From Pseudomonas sp. S09G 359 (GTDB lineage: Bacteria; Pseudomonadota; Gammaproteobacteria; Pseudomonadales; Pseudomonadaceae): 64,000 nucleotides of DNA. A model generated the notes under the pieces. It had not been told where the DNA came from. It saw nothing but the letters and a program-made list of their open reading frames with translations, and did not search any database. Location of the stretch: positions 4,183,501 to 4,247,500 of the forward strand of contig NZ_CP025263.1 of the NCBI RefSeq assembly GCF_002843605.1. The letters are read 5' to 3'. Below, in pieces: positions 51,973-59,998 of the stretch (position 1 is the stretch's first letter; the number at the start of each line of letters is the position of its first letter). The position numbers and the translations under genes were made by a program.

Positions 51973-52854
51973 TCAGACTCGCTCGATGGCGCGCTCGCCG
52001 AACAGGCCGGCGGGACGGATATACAGGAAGGCCAGGGCCAGTACGTAGGCAAACCACGGCGTGATGCCACCGCCGATCAACGGGCCGATATACACCTCGG
52101 CGAGGTTCTCCGCCGCGCCCACAATCAGCCCGCCGACAATCGCCCCGCCAATCGAGGTGAAGCCGCCGATGATCAACACCGGCAAGGCCTTGAGCACCAC
52201 CAGCGAGAGTGAAAACTGCACCCCTTGGCGCGCGCCCCACAACAGGCCCGCCACCAGCCCGACCACGCCGGCCACCGCCCAGACGATCTGCCAGATGCGG
52301 TTGAGGTTGATACCGATGGACAGCGCCGCCGTGGTGTCATCCGCCACCGCCCGCAACGACACGCCGATGCGGGTCTTGTTGAACAGCAGCGCCAGCACCG
52401 TCACCAGCACCACCGCCACGGCAGCCGCGATCAGGTCGAACTGGCTGAGCATCAGCGGCCCGACAAACAGCGGCACGTCGTCGATGCCCAGGTCCAGGGC
52501 GCGCACCTGCGAGCCCATCAAGCCTTGGGCCAGGCCTTCAATAATGAACGACAGCCCGAGGGTGGCCATGAACAGGGTGATCTGCGAACGGTTGACCAAG
52601 GGCCGCAGCACCAGGCGCTCGATCAGCAGCGCGCCGACGATCAGCACCAGCACCGTCAGCAGCAACGCCAGGGCAAAGGGCACGCCCTGGTCATGCAGGC
52701 TGACGAAGGTCAGCGCGGCAAACAGCAGCATCGACCCCTGGGCAAAGTTGAACACGCCGCTGGCCTTGTAGATCAGCACGAAGCCAATGGCGACCAGCGA
52801 GTACATGGTGCCGGCGAGCAGGCCGCCGAGCAGGGTTTCGAAGAAAAAGGTCAT
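51973..52854 (-). CDS. ABC transporter permease (LivH-like)
   Basis: 293 residues with about eight helices. Motifs are GLLAGTMYSLVAIGFVLIYKASGVFNFAQGS near the N-terminus and the loop NKTRIGVSLRAVADDTTAALSIGI. It overlaps the LivG-like stop by one base. Confidence 0.92.
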   Translation of the reverse strand: MTFFFETLLGGLLAGTMYSLVAIGFVLIYKASGVFNFAQGSMLLFAALTFVSLHDQGVPFALALLLTVLVLIVGALLIERLVLRPLVNRSQITLFMATLGLSFIIEGLAQGLMGSQVRALDLGIDDVPLFVGPLMLSQFDLIAAAVAVVLVTVLALLFNKTRIGVSLRAVADDTTAALSIGINLNRIWQIVWAVAGVVGLVAGLLWGARQGVQFSLSLVVLKALPVLIIGGFTSIGGAIVGGLIVGAAENLAEVYIGPLIGGGITPWFAYVLALAFLYIRPAGLFGERAIERV

Positions 52855-53624
52855 CAGTGTGCGACTCCCAGGTAGGCGGCGATCACCTCGGGGTTGGCTT
52901 GCACCTCGGCGGGCGTGCCATCGCCGACCTTGCGCCCGTAGTCGAGCACCACCACATGGTCGGACAGGCCCATGACCACGCCCATATCGTGTTCGATCAA
53001 CACCACGGTGGTGCCCAGGTCGCGGTTTACATCGGCGACGAAGCGCGCCATGTCGTGTTTTTCCTCGGCGTTCATGCCGGCCATGGGTTCGTCGAGCAGC
53101 AACAGGCTGGGCCCGGCGATCAGCGCGCGGCCAAGTTCCACGCGCTTTTGCAGGCCGTAGGACAGGTTGCCCACCAACACATCACGATGGGCCTGCAGCT
53201 CGAGGAATTCGAGAATGGCCTGGCCGCGCAAGCGGAACGCCTCGGCTTCCCGCCGCGCCCGGGGCAGGCCCAGGGCCTGTTCGATAAAACTGCTGCGCGA
53301 ATGCCGCGACAGGCCGGTGAGCAGGTTGTCGAGCACGCTCATCTTCTTGAACAGCGCGTTGTTCTGGAAGGTGCGGCCAATGCCTCTACGCGCAGCCCCC
53401 AAGGGGTCGATACGCTGGAAATGCTGTTGCTCGAACACAATCTCGCCTGCGTCGAAGCGATACACACCGTTGAGCACATTGAGCAGCGAACTTTTACCGG
53501 CACCATTGGGGCCGATCAGCGCGCAGATTTCGCCGCGCTGCACGTCGAAGGACAAGGCATTGATGGCCTTGACCCCTTTGAACGACAGCGAGATGTCGCG
53601 CACTTGGAGAATTGCTTGGCTCAT
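52854..53624 (-). CDS. ABC transporter ATPase (LivG-like)
   Basis: A 256-residue ATPase with Walker A GPNGAGKSSL, GIGRTFQNNALFKKMSVLDN Q-loop region, signature LSYGLQKRVELG and Walker B LLLLDEPMAGM. The ATG at 53624 overlaps the end of the AMP-ligase-like gene by 4 bases; an extended reading into that gene is rejected. Confidence 0.92.
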   Translation of the reverse strand: MSQAILQVRDISLSFKGVKAINALSFDVQRGEICALIGPNGAGKSSLLNVLNGVYRFDAGEIVFEQQHFQRIDPLGAARRGIGRTFQNNALFKKMSVLDNLLTGLSRHSRSSFIEQALGLPRARREAEAFRLRGQAILEFLELQAHRDVLVGNLSYGLQKRVELGRALIAGPSLLLLDEPMAGMNAEEKHDMARFVADVNRDLGTTVVLIEHDMGVVMGLSDHVVVLDYGRKVGDGTPAEVQANPEVIAAYLGVAH

Positions 53625-54517
53625 GCAATATCCCGTTTGAATTCGGCCAGCCAATTCGGCTCGGCAGTGGATTTGAGCGGCTGCCAGATATAGGCCAGGC
53701 GCTGGAAGCCCAGCAGTTTGCGCACGCGATTTTTCAGCAAGCGGCCCAGGCCGTTGTGCGGGCGGGCAATTGCCCACTCACACAAGCGCCGGCGCCAGGT
53801 ACCGTGGGGCGCCAGGCGACTTTCGATATCGTCGGCCAAGTGCTGCAAACGCTCGGGCGACAGCAACAGGCCGGTGGGCGCAACTTCACTGCGATCACGC
53901 CGCGCCGACGCCAGGTTTTCCGGGAAGGCCAGGCCATGGCCGCTGGTCAGCCACTGCTCCAGCACCACCGCCAGACCGCCTTGCCACTGGGTGCCCTCCT
54001 CGCTCCACAACAGCGTTTCGCCGCTCGGTTGCCACCAGCGATGCAGGTGCTGCGCCGGGTCTACCGGGCCGAGTAAGTGGGCAAAGTCCAACCGCTGGGT
54101 GAAATCCCACTGCGGCTGACGGCCTTGCACGTACACGTGGCTCGGGCGAATACGCCACAGCTGTTGTTGCAACGCCGCAGGTTCGAGGCTGTCGGCCAGC
54201 GTGAGCACCTGCCCGCCCAGCGCCTGGGCAGCCAATGCCAGCAATAACAGGCTTGGCTCGAACACGCCGCTGAGCGCCAGCCGCGATTGCTCGCCGAAGC
54301 CCTGCTGGCGCAAGCCATCGGCCAGCCGCTCGACATCGCGCAACACGTCGATCCAACGCCAGGCATGCCACTGGCCCTGGCGCTTGTGGCGCAGCGCGAT
54401 GTGCAGCGGGGTGATCTGCGCCCAGTGGTGCAGTTGCTCCTGGGCCTTGGGCAGGTTGTCGAGTGCCTCGGCGGGCCATTCCAGGGCCAGCGGGCGTTTG
54501 AGTTCGTGCACGCTCAT
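53621..54517 (-). CDS. Truncated AMP-binding (acyl-CoA synthetase-like) protein
   Basis: 298 residues resembling the N-terminal part of long-chain acyl-CoA ligases (WAQITPLHIALRHKRQGQWHAWRWIDVLRDVERLADGL; LLLLALAAQALGGQVLTLAD), then a short C-terminal piece (ESRLAPHGTWRRRLCEWAI). The P-loop-like YTSGTTGxPKG and the YGxTE motifs needed for adenylation are absent; full ligases are about 600-650 residues. Complete ligases are often encoded inside Liv-type operons at this spot, so this is a shortened relic that kept its frame and its 4-base coupling to livG. It may regulate or bind rather than catalyse. Confidence 0.72.
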   Translation of the reverse strand: MSVHELKRPLALEWPAEALDNLPKAQEQLHHWAQITPLHIALRHKRQGQWHAWRWIDVLRDVERLADGLRQQGFGEQSRLALSGVFEPSLLLLALAAQALGGQVLTLADSLEPAALQQQLWRIRPSHVYVQGRQPQWDFTQRLDFAHLLGPVDPAQHLHRWWQPSGETLLWSEEGTQWQGGLAVVLEQWLTSGHGLAFPENLASARRDRSEVAPTGLLLSPERLQHLADDIESRLAPHGTWRRRLCEWAIARPHNGLGRLLKNRVRKLLGFQRLAYIWQPLKSTAEPNWLAEFKRDIA

Positions 54518-55110
54518 AGGGGTAATGCTCCTATTGGGGTATTAAGCGTGCGGTGGTCCGCTGGCCGGGATATTCATGACAACACGGGGCAAATGTGGGA
54601 GGGGGCTTGCCCCCGATGGTGGTGGTTCAGTTAGAACACCTTTGATTGACCCACCGCTATCGGGGGCAAGCCCCCTCCCACATTGGTTTTGTGCAGGGCA
54701 GATAGGTCGTGCACGCTCATAGGGTAATGCTCCTATTGGGGGGTTAAGCGTGCGGTGGTCCGCTGGCCGGAATATTCATGACAACACGGGGCAAATGTGG
54801 GAGGGGGCTTGCCCCCGATGGTGGTGGTTCAGTTAGAACACCTTTGATTGACCCACCGCTATCGGGGGCAAGCCCCCTCCCACATTGGTTTGGTGTAGGG
54901 CAGACAGGTCGCGTTTGAGTGCGTGCACGCTCATAGGGTAATGCTCCTATTGGGTGTTAAGCGTGCGGTGGTCCGCTGGCTGGGATATTCATGACAACAC
55001 GGGGCAAATGTGGGAGGGGGCTTGCCCCCGATGGCGGTGGCTCAGTTAGAACACCTTTGATTGACCCACCGCTATCGGGGGCAAGCCCCCTCCCACATTG
55101 GTTTTGTGCA
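54518..55110. repeat. Tandem array of three ~203-214-bp units with REPINs
   Basis: REPINs are at 54594-54682, 54796-54884 and 55009-55097. Each unit also carries GTGCACGCTCATAGG (at 54506, 54709 and 54923), a copy of the start codon region of the AMP-ligase-like gene, and GCAGGGYAGAYAGGTC, which matches the end of the monooxygenase gene at 55.1 kb. The array therefore grew by duplicating the whole intergenic stretch. It holds no gene of its own. Confidence 0.88.
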
Positions 55111-56479
55111 GGGTAGATAGGTCGCGGTAGCTGGCGCCGGGGTGGTTCGCGCCCAACCGTGCGCCGTCGCCAAACAGCTTCTCGCGCAACGTGCCCTGGG
55201 CGTATTCGGTCTTGTACACGCCACGCTTCTGCAACTCCGGCACCAGCAGGTCCACGGCGTCGATGAAGGTTTCGTGGGTCAACGCGTAGGCCAGGTTGAA
55301 GCCGTCCACGTCGGTCTCCTCGACCCATTCCTGCAACAGGTCGGCAACGGTTTCCGGGCCGCCGACAAACAGTGGGCCGAACCCGCCGATCCCCACCCAG
55401 TCGGCCAGCTCATTCGGGGTCCAGACCTTGTTCGGGTCTGCCGTGGAGAAGGCTTCCACCGCCGATTGAATGGCATTGGTGTGCACATGCTTGAGCGGTT
55501 CATCCGGTTTGAACTGGCTGAAATCGATGCCCGTCCAGCCGGAGATCAGCGCCATCGCGCCCTCGTAGCTGACGTAGGCTTTGTATTCGTCAAACTTGGC
55601 TTTGGCCTTGGCATCGGTTTCACCGACGATCACCGTCTGCAAGTTGAAGATCAGGATTTTCTTCGGATCGCGCCCGGCTTCGGCCGCGCGGCGGCGGATG
55701 TCGGCGACGGTCTTTTTCAGCAGCACCTTGGACGGCGCCGCCACAAACACGCATTCGGCCTGCTCGGCGGCAAACTGCTTGCCACGGCTGGACGCACCGG
55801 CCTGGTAGAGCACTGGCGTGCGCTGCGGTGACGGCTCGCACAGGTGAATGCCCGGCACCTGGAAATGTTTGCCGACGTGGCGAATCTCGTGAATCTTGCT
55901 CGGGTCGCTGAAAATTCGGCGCTCGCGGTCCCGCAGCACGGCGCCCTCCTCCCAGCTGCCTTCCCAGAGTTTGTAGCAAACCTCCAAGTATTCCTCGGCA
56001 TAGTCGTAGCGTGCGTCGTGTTCGGTCTGGGCTTTCTGGCCGAGGTTCTTGGCGCCGCTTTCCAGATAGGAGGTGACGATGTTCCAGCCGATGCGGCCCT
56101 TGGTCAGGTGATCAAGGGTGGAAAGCCTGCGCGCAAACGGGTACGGGTGTTCGAACGACAACGAAGCGGTCAGGCCGAAACCCAAGTGCTCGGTGACCAG
56201 CGCCATCGGCGCGATCAGCGACAGCGGATCGTTGACCGGCACTTGGGTGGCCTGGCGGATCGCTGCGTCGCCGTTGCCGTTGTACACGTCATAGATGCCC
56301 AGCACGTCAGCGATAAACAGGCCGTCGAACTTGCCGCGCTCCAGGATCTTGGCGAGGTCGGTCCAGTATTCCAGGTCCTTGTACTGCCACGAACGGTCAC
56401 GCGGGTGCGCCCACAGGCCGGGGGATTGGTGGCCGACACAGTTCATGTCGAAGGCATTCAAGCGGATTTCACGGGACAT
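55046..56479 (-). CDS. Flavin-dependent monooxygenase, NtaA/SnaA/DszA family
   Basis: A 477-residue luciferase-like TIM-barrel enzyme that uses reduced FMN and O2. Family blocks are WAHPRDRS, LERGKFDGLFIADVLG, PLSLIAPMALVTEHLGFGLTAS, RRLSTLDHLTKGRIGWNIVTS and VLYQAGASSRGK. It needs a separate flavin reductase, which is not in this cluster. Relatives oxidise nitrilotriacetate, dibenzothiophene sulfone or alkyl sulfones. The ATG at 56479 overlaps the preceding stop (TGATG). The last 16 residues and the stop codon are encoded inside a REPIN, so the C-terminus is not native. Confidence 0.9.
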   Translation of the reverse strand: MSREIRLNAFDMNCVGHQSPGLWAHPRDRSWQYKDLEYWTDLAKILERGKFDGLFIADVLGIYDVYNGNGDAAIRQATQVPVNDPLSLIAPMALVTEHLGFGLTASLSFEHPYPFARRLSTLDHLTKGRIGWNIVTSYLESGAKNLGQKAQTEHDARYDYAEEYLEVCYKLWEGSWEEGAVLRDRERRIFSDPSKIHEIRHVGKHFQVPGIHLCEPSPQRTPVLYQAGASSRGKQFAAEQAECVFVAAPSKVLLKKTVADIRRRAAEAGRDPKKILIFNLQTVIVGETDAKAKAKFDEYKAYVSYEGAMALISGWTGIDFSQFKPDEPLKHVHTNAIQSAVEAFSTADPNKVWTPNELADWVGIGGFGPLFVGGPETVADLLQEWVEETDVDGFNLAYALTHETFIDAVDLLVPELQKRGVYKTEYAQGTLREKLFGDGARLGANHPGASYRDLSTLHKTNVGGGLPPIAVGQSKVF

Positions 56480-56805
56480 CAAAGCACTCCGTTGAGGTGG
56501 TAGTTGCCGACGACCTGGTATTTCCAGCGCAGGGGGTCATCGAGCGTCGGCGGCAATGCAGTGCGTTGTCCGGTGAGTTCAAATTCGGTGTTGCTGGCAA
56601 AGAGCAAGGCTTCGGCGGCGGCAATCTGCGCTTCGGTGATCGCGACCGGGCTGGGATGGGTGTCGGCGCGTTCCAGCAGGGCGGCGGCCACATCGACGCG
56701 GATCTGCCAATCGCCGAAGCGGCTGATCACGTAGGGGTCGTCGCTTTTCGCGACATGCCGCCGGGTGCTTTCCAGCAGTTGGCGGGCCTGATTCAGGGCG
56801 GTCAT
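56479..56805 (-). CDS. Stand-alone C-terminal-domain homologue of the adjacent SfnB-type monooxygenase
   Basis: 108 residues that align with the last ~140 residues of the next gene's product: ISRFGDWQIRVDVAAALLERA against IAAIGDLQWRVHGTEAILAKA, AAAEALLFASNTEFELTG against LSAETALLASSKLFELAG, and DPLRWKYQVVGNYHLNGV against DPARWKYHLIGNFVLNGV. It thus has only the C-terminal helical domain of the acyl-CoA dehydrogenase fold, without FMN/substrate domains. The ATG at 56805 has GGAG 8 bases upstream. It overlaps the monooxygenase start and lies 12 bases from the sfnB-like stop. Confidence 0.82.
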   Translation of the reverse strand: MTALNQARQLLESTRRHVAKSDDPYVISRFGDWQIRVDVAAALLERADTHPSPVAITEAQIAAAEALLFASNTEFELTGQRTALPPTLDDPLRWKYQVVGNYHLNGVL

Positions 56806-56817
56806 GGTCAAGTCTCC

Positions 56818-58014
56818 TCAGTTCCAGGCGTGGCGTGCCGGCTTCACGCCGTTGAGCACGAAGTTGCCGATCAAGTGGTATTTCCAGCGGGCCGGGTCGT
56901 GCAGGGTGTGGGTGCGCGCGTTGCGCCAGAAGCGGTCGAGGTTGTGTTTGCCGGTAACCGAGCGGGTGCCGGCCAATTCAAACAGTTTGCTGCTGGCGAG
57001 CAACGCGGTTTCGGCGGACAACACTTTGGCCTGGGCGACCACCAGCGAGGCATTGGCGACGGTGTCTTCGCTTGGCTCAGCCAGCGCCAGGTCGACCGCA
57101 CGGCCAGCCTTGGCGAGAATCGCTTCGGTGCCGTGCACGCGCCACTGCAGGTCGCCGATGGCGGCGATGGTGAACGGGTCCTGCCAGCCATGATCCTGTT
57201 GGCTGTCGATCCACGGCCGCGCCTGGCGCGCATGAATCTTGGCTTGCTCCAAGGCGCCGAGGGCAATGCCGGTGTCGACGGCCGCCTGGATGATCTGCGA
57301 GATCGGGCCGTTGGCGGTGGGTTGGTCGAAGGCCTGGTGAGCGGGAATCACAGCACTGCGCGGCACGCTCACACCGTCGAGGGTCACGCCGCCGCTGGCA
57401 GTGGTGCGCTGGCCGAAACCGTCCCAACTGTCGACCACACTGAGGCCCGGGGCGTCGCGTTCAACAAAGGCAATAAAGGCCTGGCCGTGTTCGTTGTTGC
57501 CGACGGTGGGCACGATGTGGGCGAACAGCGCGCCGGTGCAGTAGAACTTCTCGCCGTTGATTTGCGCGCTGTCAGCGTGGAAGCGGATCTGCGTATCAAA
57601 GGTGCCGGCGTTTTTGCTTTTGGCCTCGGAGAAAGCATTACCGAAGCGGTAACCCGCCAGGACCTTGCCGAAGTAGTGGCGCTTTTGTTCCTCGCTGGCG
57701 GTTTGCAGCAGGATGTCGACCACGCCAAGGTGGTTCTGCGGAATCTGCCCCAACGACGGGTCGGCGGCGGAGATCAACTTGATCACCTCGGCCACCGTCA
57801 CATAGGACACTTCGGCGCCGCCGTAGGCCTTGGGAATGGTGATGCCCCACAACCCGCTGGCCGAAAACTCGTCAAGTTCGGCCACCGGCAGGCGGCGCTC
57901 GCGGTCGCGCACGCTGGCGTCGACGGCAAAGCGCGCGGCCAGGCGGGTGGCCACCTCGATGGCTTCGGCGTCCGAGCGGATGATATGGGCAGGGTGTTGA
58001 GGGTGGGCTGACAT
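56818..58014 (-). CDS. SfnB/DszC-family flavin-dependent monooxygenase (acyl-CoA dehydrogenase fold)
   Basis: 398 residues. The N-terminal helical domain (about 1-120: LPVAELDEFSASGLWGITIPKAYGG), middle beta domain (GNAFSEAKSKNAG, FYCTGALFAHIVPT) and C-terminal helical domain (about 250-398, ending WKYHLIGNFVLNG) are those of acyl-CoA dehydrogenase-like FMNH2 monooxygenases such as SfnB, MsuC and DszC. These act in sulfone, sulfonate or thiophene use. It is the first gene of the cluster. The substrate is inferred only in general terms. Confidence 0.88.
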   Translation of the reverse strand: MSAHPQHPAHIIRSDAEAIEVATRLAARFAVDASVRDRERRLPVAELDEFSASGLWGITIPKAYGGAEVSYVTVAEVIKLISAADPSLGQIPQNHLGVVDILLQTASEEQKRHYFGKVLAGYRFGNAFSEAKSKNAGTFDTQIRFHADSAQINGEKFYCTGALFAHIVPTVGNNEHGQAFIAFVERDAPGLSVVDSWDGFGQRTTASGGVTLDGVSVPRSAVIPAHQAFDQPTANGPISQIIQAAVDTGIALGALEQAKIHARQARPWIDSQQDHGWQDPFTIAAIGDLQWRVHGTEAILAKAGRAVDLALAEPSEDTVANASLVVAQAKVLSAETALLASSKLFELAGTRSVTGKHNLDRFWRNARTHTLHDPARWKYHLIGNFVLNGVKPARHAWN

Positions 58015-58168
58015 GGGCCGACTCCAGGCTCCGAGGGGATACTGGAGTGTTTGCAGGAGTCGTGCCTGAATTTAATCGTGAATAAAATCAGGCGTTTGCT
58101 GGTGATTCATGGCGCCGAGCCGCAGCTCAAACCAGCAAAGTGTGCATCCACTGTTGCCTGGCAGACAG

Positions 58169-58744
58169 TTAGATCACCACGTTGCGCACGAAGCGTACAG
58201 CCACCTCGCCGTCGTTGCGGTAGCCGTGCACATGACGGCTGGCGAACATATAGAACTCGCCGGCGGCGACGCGCTTTTCTTCATCGCCTACCAGCAGCGT
58301 GAGGCAACCTTCGAATACAAACAGCTGCACGCTCCAGCCGTCCGGGTCGGGGTCGGGGCTGTAGCGATCACCCGGCTCCAGCTGCATCTCCCACAACTCG
58401 ACCTCGCGCCGCGCGGTGGCCTTGGCCAGCAGCACCGCCTTGCTGCCAGGGATATCGCCGGCCCAGGCCAGCTCGTTGATGCGGCTGTGGTCGGGCGCAT
58501 CCGGGGCCTGGATCAGGTCGCTGAAGGCCACGTCCAACGCTTCGGCAACGCGGTCCAGGGTGGACAGGCTGACGTTCTTCTCACCCGCCTCGATGGCCAC
58601 CAGCATGCGCCGGCTGACGCCGGATTTTTCCGAGAGCGCGGTCTGGCTCAAGTCGGCGGCATGGCGCAGGCGACGGACGTTTTGGCTGACGTGCTGCAGG
58701 ACCGAGGCCCGTTGTGGATTTTCTTTGTGCACTATATTGCTCAA
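58169..58744 (-). CDS. XRE-family regulator with C-terminal cupin domain
   Basis: 191 residues. The helix-turn-helix lies at about 18-75 (VRRLRHAADLSQTALSEKSGVSRRMLVAIEAGEKNVSL) and the cupin sensor domain at about 110-190 (LQLEPGDRY-like, QLFVFEGCLTLLVGDEEKRVAAGEFYMFAS). Such proteins usually repress an adjacent transporter or catabolic gene. No ATG fits; TTG at 58744 gives a normal length and GTG at 58732 is the alternative. No clear ribosome-binding site is seen, so the mRNA may be nearly leaderless. It is divergent from the EamA gene. Confidence 0.88.
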   Translation of the reverse strand: MSNIVHKENPQRASVLQHVSQNVRRLRHAADLSQTALSEKSGVSRRMLVAIEAGEKNVSLSTLDRVAEALDVAFSDLIQAPDAPDHSRINELAWAGDIPGSKAVLLAKATARREVELWEMQLEPGDRYSPDPDPDGWSVQLFVFEGCLTLLVGDEEKRVAAGEFYMFASRHVHGYRNDGEVAVRFVRNVVI

Positions 58745-58757
58745 TGGGTGGGTGTGC

Positions 58758-58769
58758 GCAGTATACTGC
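58758..58769. promoter_or_regulatory. Palindrome GCAGTATACTGC between divergent genes
   Basis: A perfect 12-bp palindrome that includes TATACT, a -10-like hexamer on either strand, 14 bases outside the XRE start and 56 bases upstream of the EamA start. It is a likely operator for the XRE-cupin regulator. Confidence 0.5.
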
Positions 58770-58824
58770 CCAGCGTGCGGCGCATTGTGCGGTCCGTACC
58801 TTTCCCTTGCAAGACCGAGCCGCC

Positions 58825-59754
58825 ATGACCACCGCGAACACCTCCCGCCGTTTCAACCGTTTCAGTAAAGCCGAATGCATCCTGGTGTTCATTACCATGA
58901 TCTGGGGCGGTACCTTTTTGCTCGTGCAACACGCGATGACGGTCAGCGGGCCGATGTTTTTCGTGGGCCTGCGATTTGCGGCTGCGGCCATCGTGGTGGG
59001 TTTCTTTTCCTTGCGCACCCTGCGCGACCTGACCCTGTTCGAGTTGAAGGCCGGGGTGTTTATCGGCGTGGCGATCATGTTCGGCTACGGCTTGCAGACC
59101 ATCGGCCTGCAAACGATCCTCAGCAGCCAGTCGGCGTTCATCACCGCATTGTATGTGCCGTTCGTGCCCTTATTGCAGTGGCTGGTGCTCGGCCGCCGCC
59201 CAGGCTTGATGCCGAGCATTGGCATCATGCTGGCGTTTGCCGGGTTGATGCTGTTGACGGGCCCTGCCGGCGCGTCGTTGAACTTCAGCGCCGGCGAAAT
59301 CGCCACCCTGATCGGCGCCGTGGCGATTGCCGCGGAAATCATCCTGATCAGTGCGTTCGCCGGCCAGGTAGATGTGCGCCGGGTGACCGTGGTGCAACTG
59401 GCCACGGCGTCGTTGCTGTCATTCCTGATGGTGGTGCCGATGGGCGAGGCGCTGCCGGGGTTCTCGTGGTTGCTGCTGTTTAGCGCGGTGGGCCTGGGTT
59501 TGACCAGCGCAGTGATCCAGGTGGCAATGAACTGGGCGCAACAGAGTGTTTCACCAACCCGCGCCACCTTGATTTATGCCGGTGAGCCGGTGTGGGCAGG
59601 CGTGGTGGGGCGGATTGCCGGGGAGCGTTTCCCGCCGATTGCGATGCTGGGGGCAGCGTTGATTGTGGCGGCAGTGATTGTGAGTGAGATGAAGACCAAG
59701 GGGCAGAAGGCGCTGGCGTTGGAAGCGGAGCTGGAGCAAGAGCGACAGGGCTAA
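58825..59754 (+). CDS. EamA-family (DMT superfamily) transporter
   Basis: A 309-residue inner-membrane protein with ten predicted helices in two EamA repeats (MIWGGTFLLVQHAM and RATLIYAGEPVWAGVVGRIAGE mark each repeat's conserved regions). Relatives export amino acids or metabolites. The ATG at 58825 gives a charged leader before helix 1; longer readings start inside the divergent promoter. The adjacent XRE-cupin regulator probably controls it. Confidence 0.9.
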   Translation: MTTANTSRRFNRFSKAECILVFITMIWGGTFLLVQHAMTVSGPMFFVGLRFAAAAIVVGFFSLRTLRDLTLFELKAGVFIGVAIMFGYGLQTIGLQTILSSQSAFITALYVPFVPLLQWLVLGRRPGLMPSIGIMLAFAGLMLLTGPAGASLNFSAGEIATLIGAVAIAAEIILISAFAGQVDVRRVTVVQLATASLLSFLMVVPMGEALPGFSWLLLFSAVGLGLTSAVIQVAMNWAQQSVSPTRATLIYAGEPVWAGVVGRIAGERFPPIAMLGAALIVAAVIVSEMKTKGQKALALEAELEQERQG

Positions 59755-59771
59755 GCCTCGACTCGGTCAAC

Positions 59772-59860
59772 TGTGGGAGCGGGCTTGCTCGCGAATGCGT
59801 GCTGGCATTCAACATTGGTGTCGGCTGACCCACCGCTTTCGCGAGCAAGCCCGCTCCCAC
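59772..59860. repeat. REPIN
   Basis: Arms TGTGGGAGCGGGCTTGCTCG and CGCGAGCAAGCCCGCTCCCA, of the same class as the one at 40.2 kb, in the 244-base gap before the mrp operon. Confidence 0.85.
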
Positions 59861-59998
59861 GCTTGTAAGTTGGCGTCTGGAAACAAGGCTAAATCAGCGG
59901 TTTCGTCCTACCTTGTAGGATCCTGCCACATCTTGCCGTTTGGTGATCGTGAAAGCGGCACGTATGATGCATCCCAAACTCCCGCAGATTAGAAGCCT

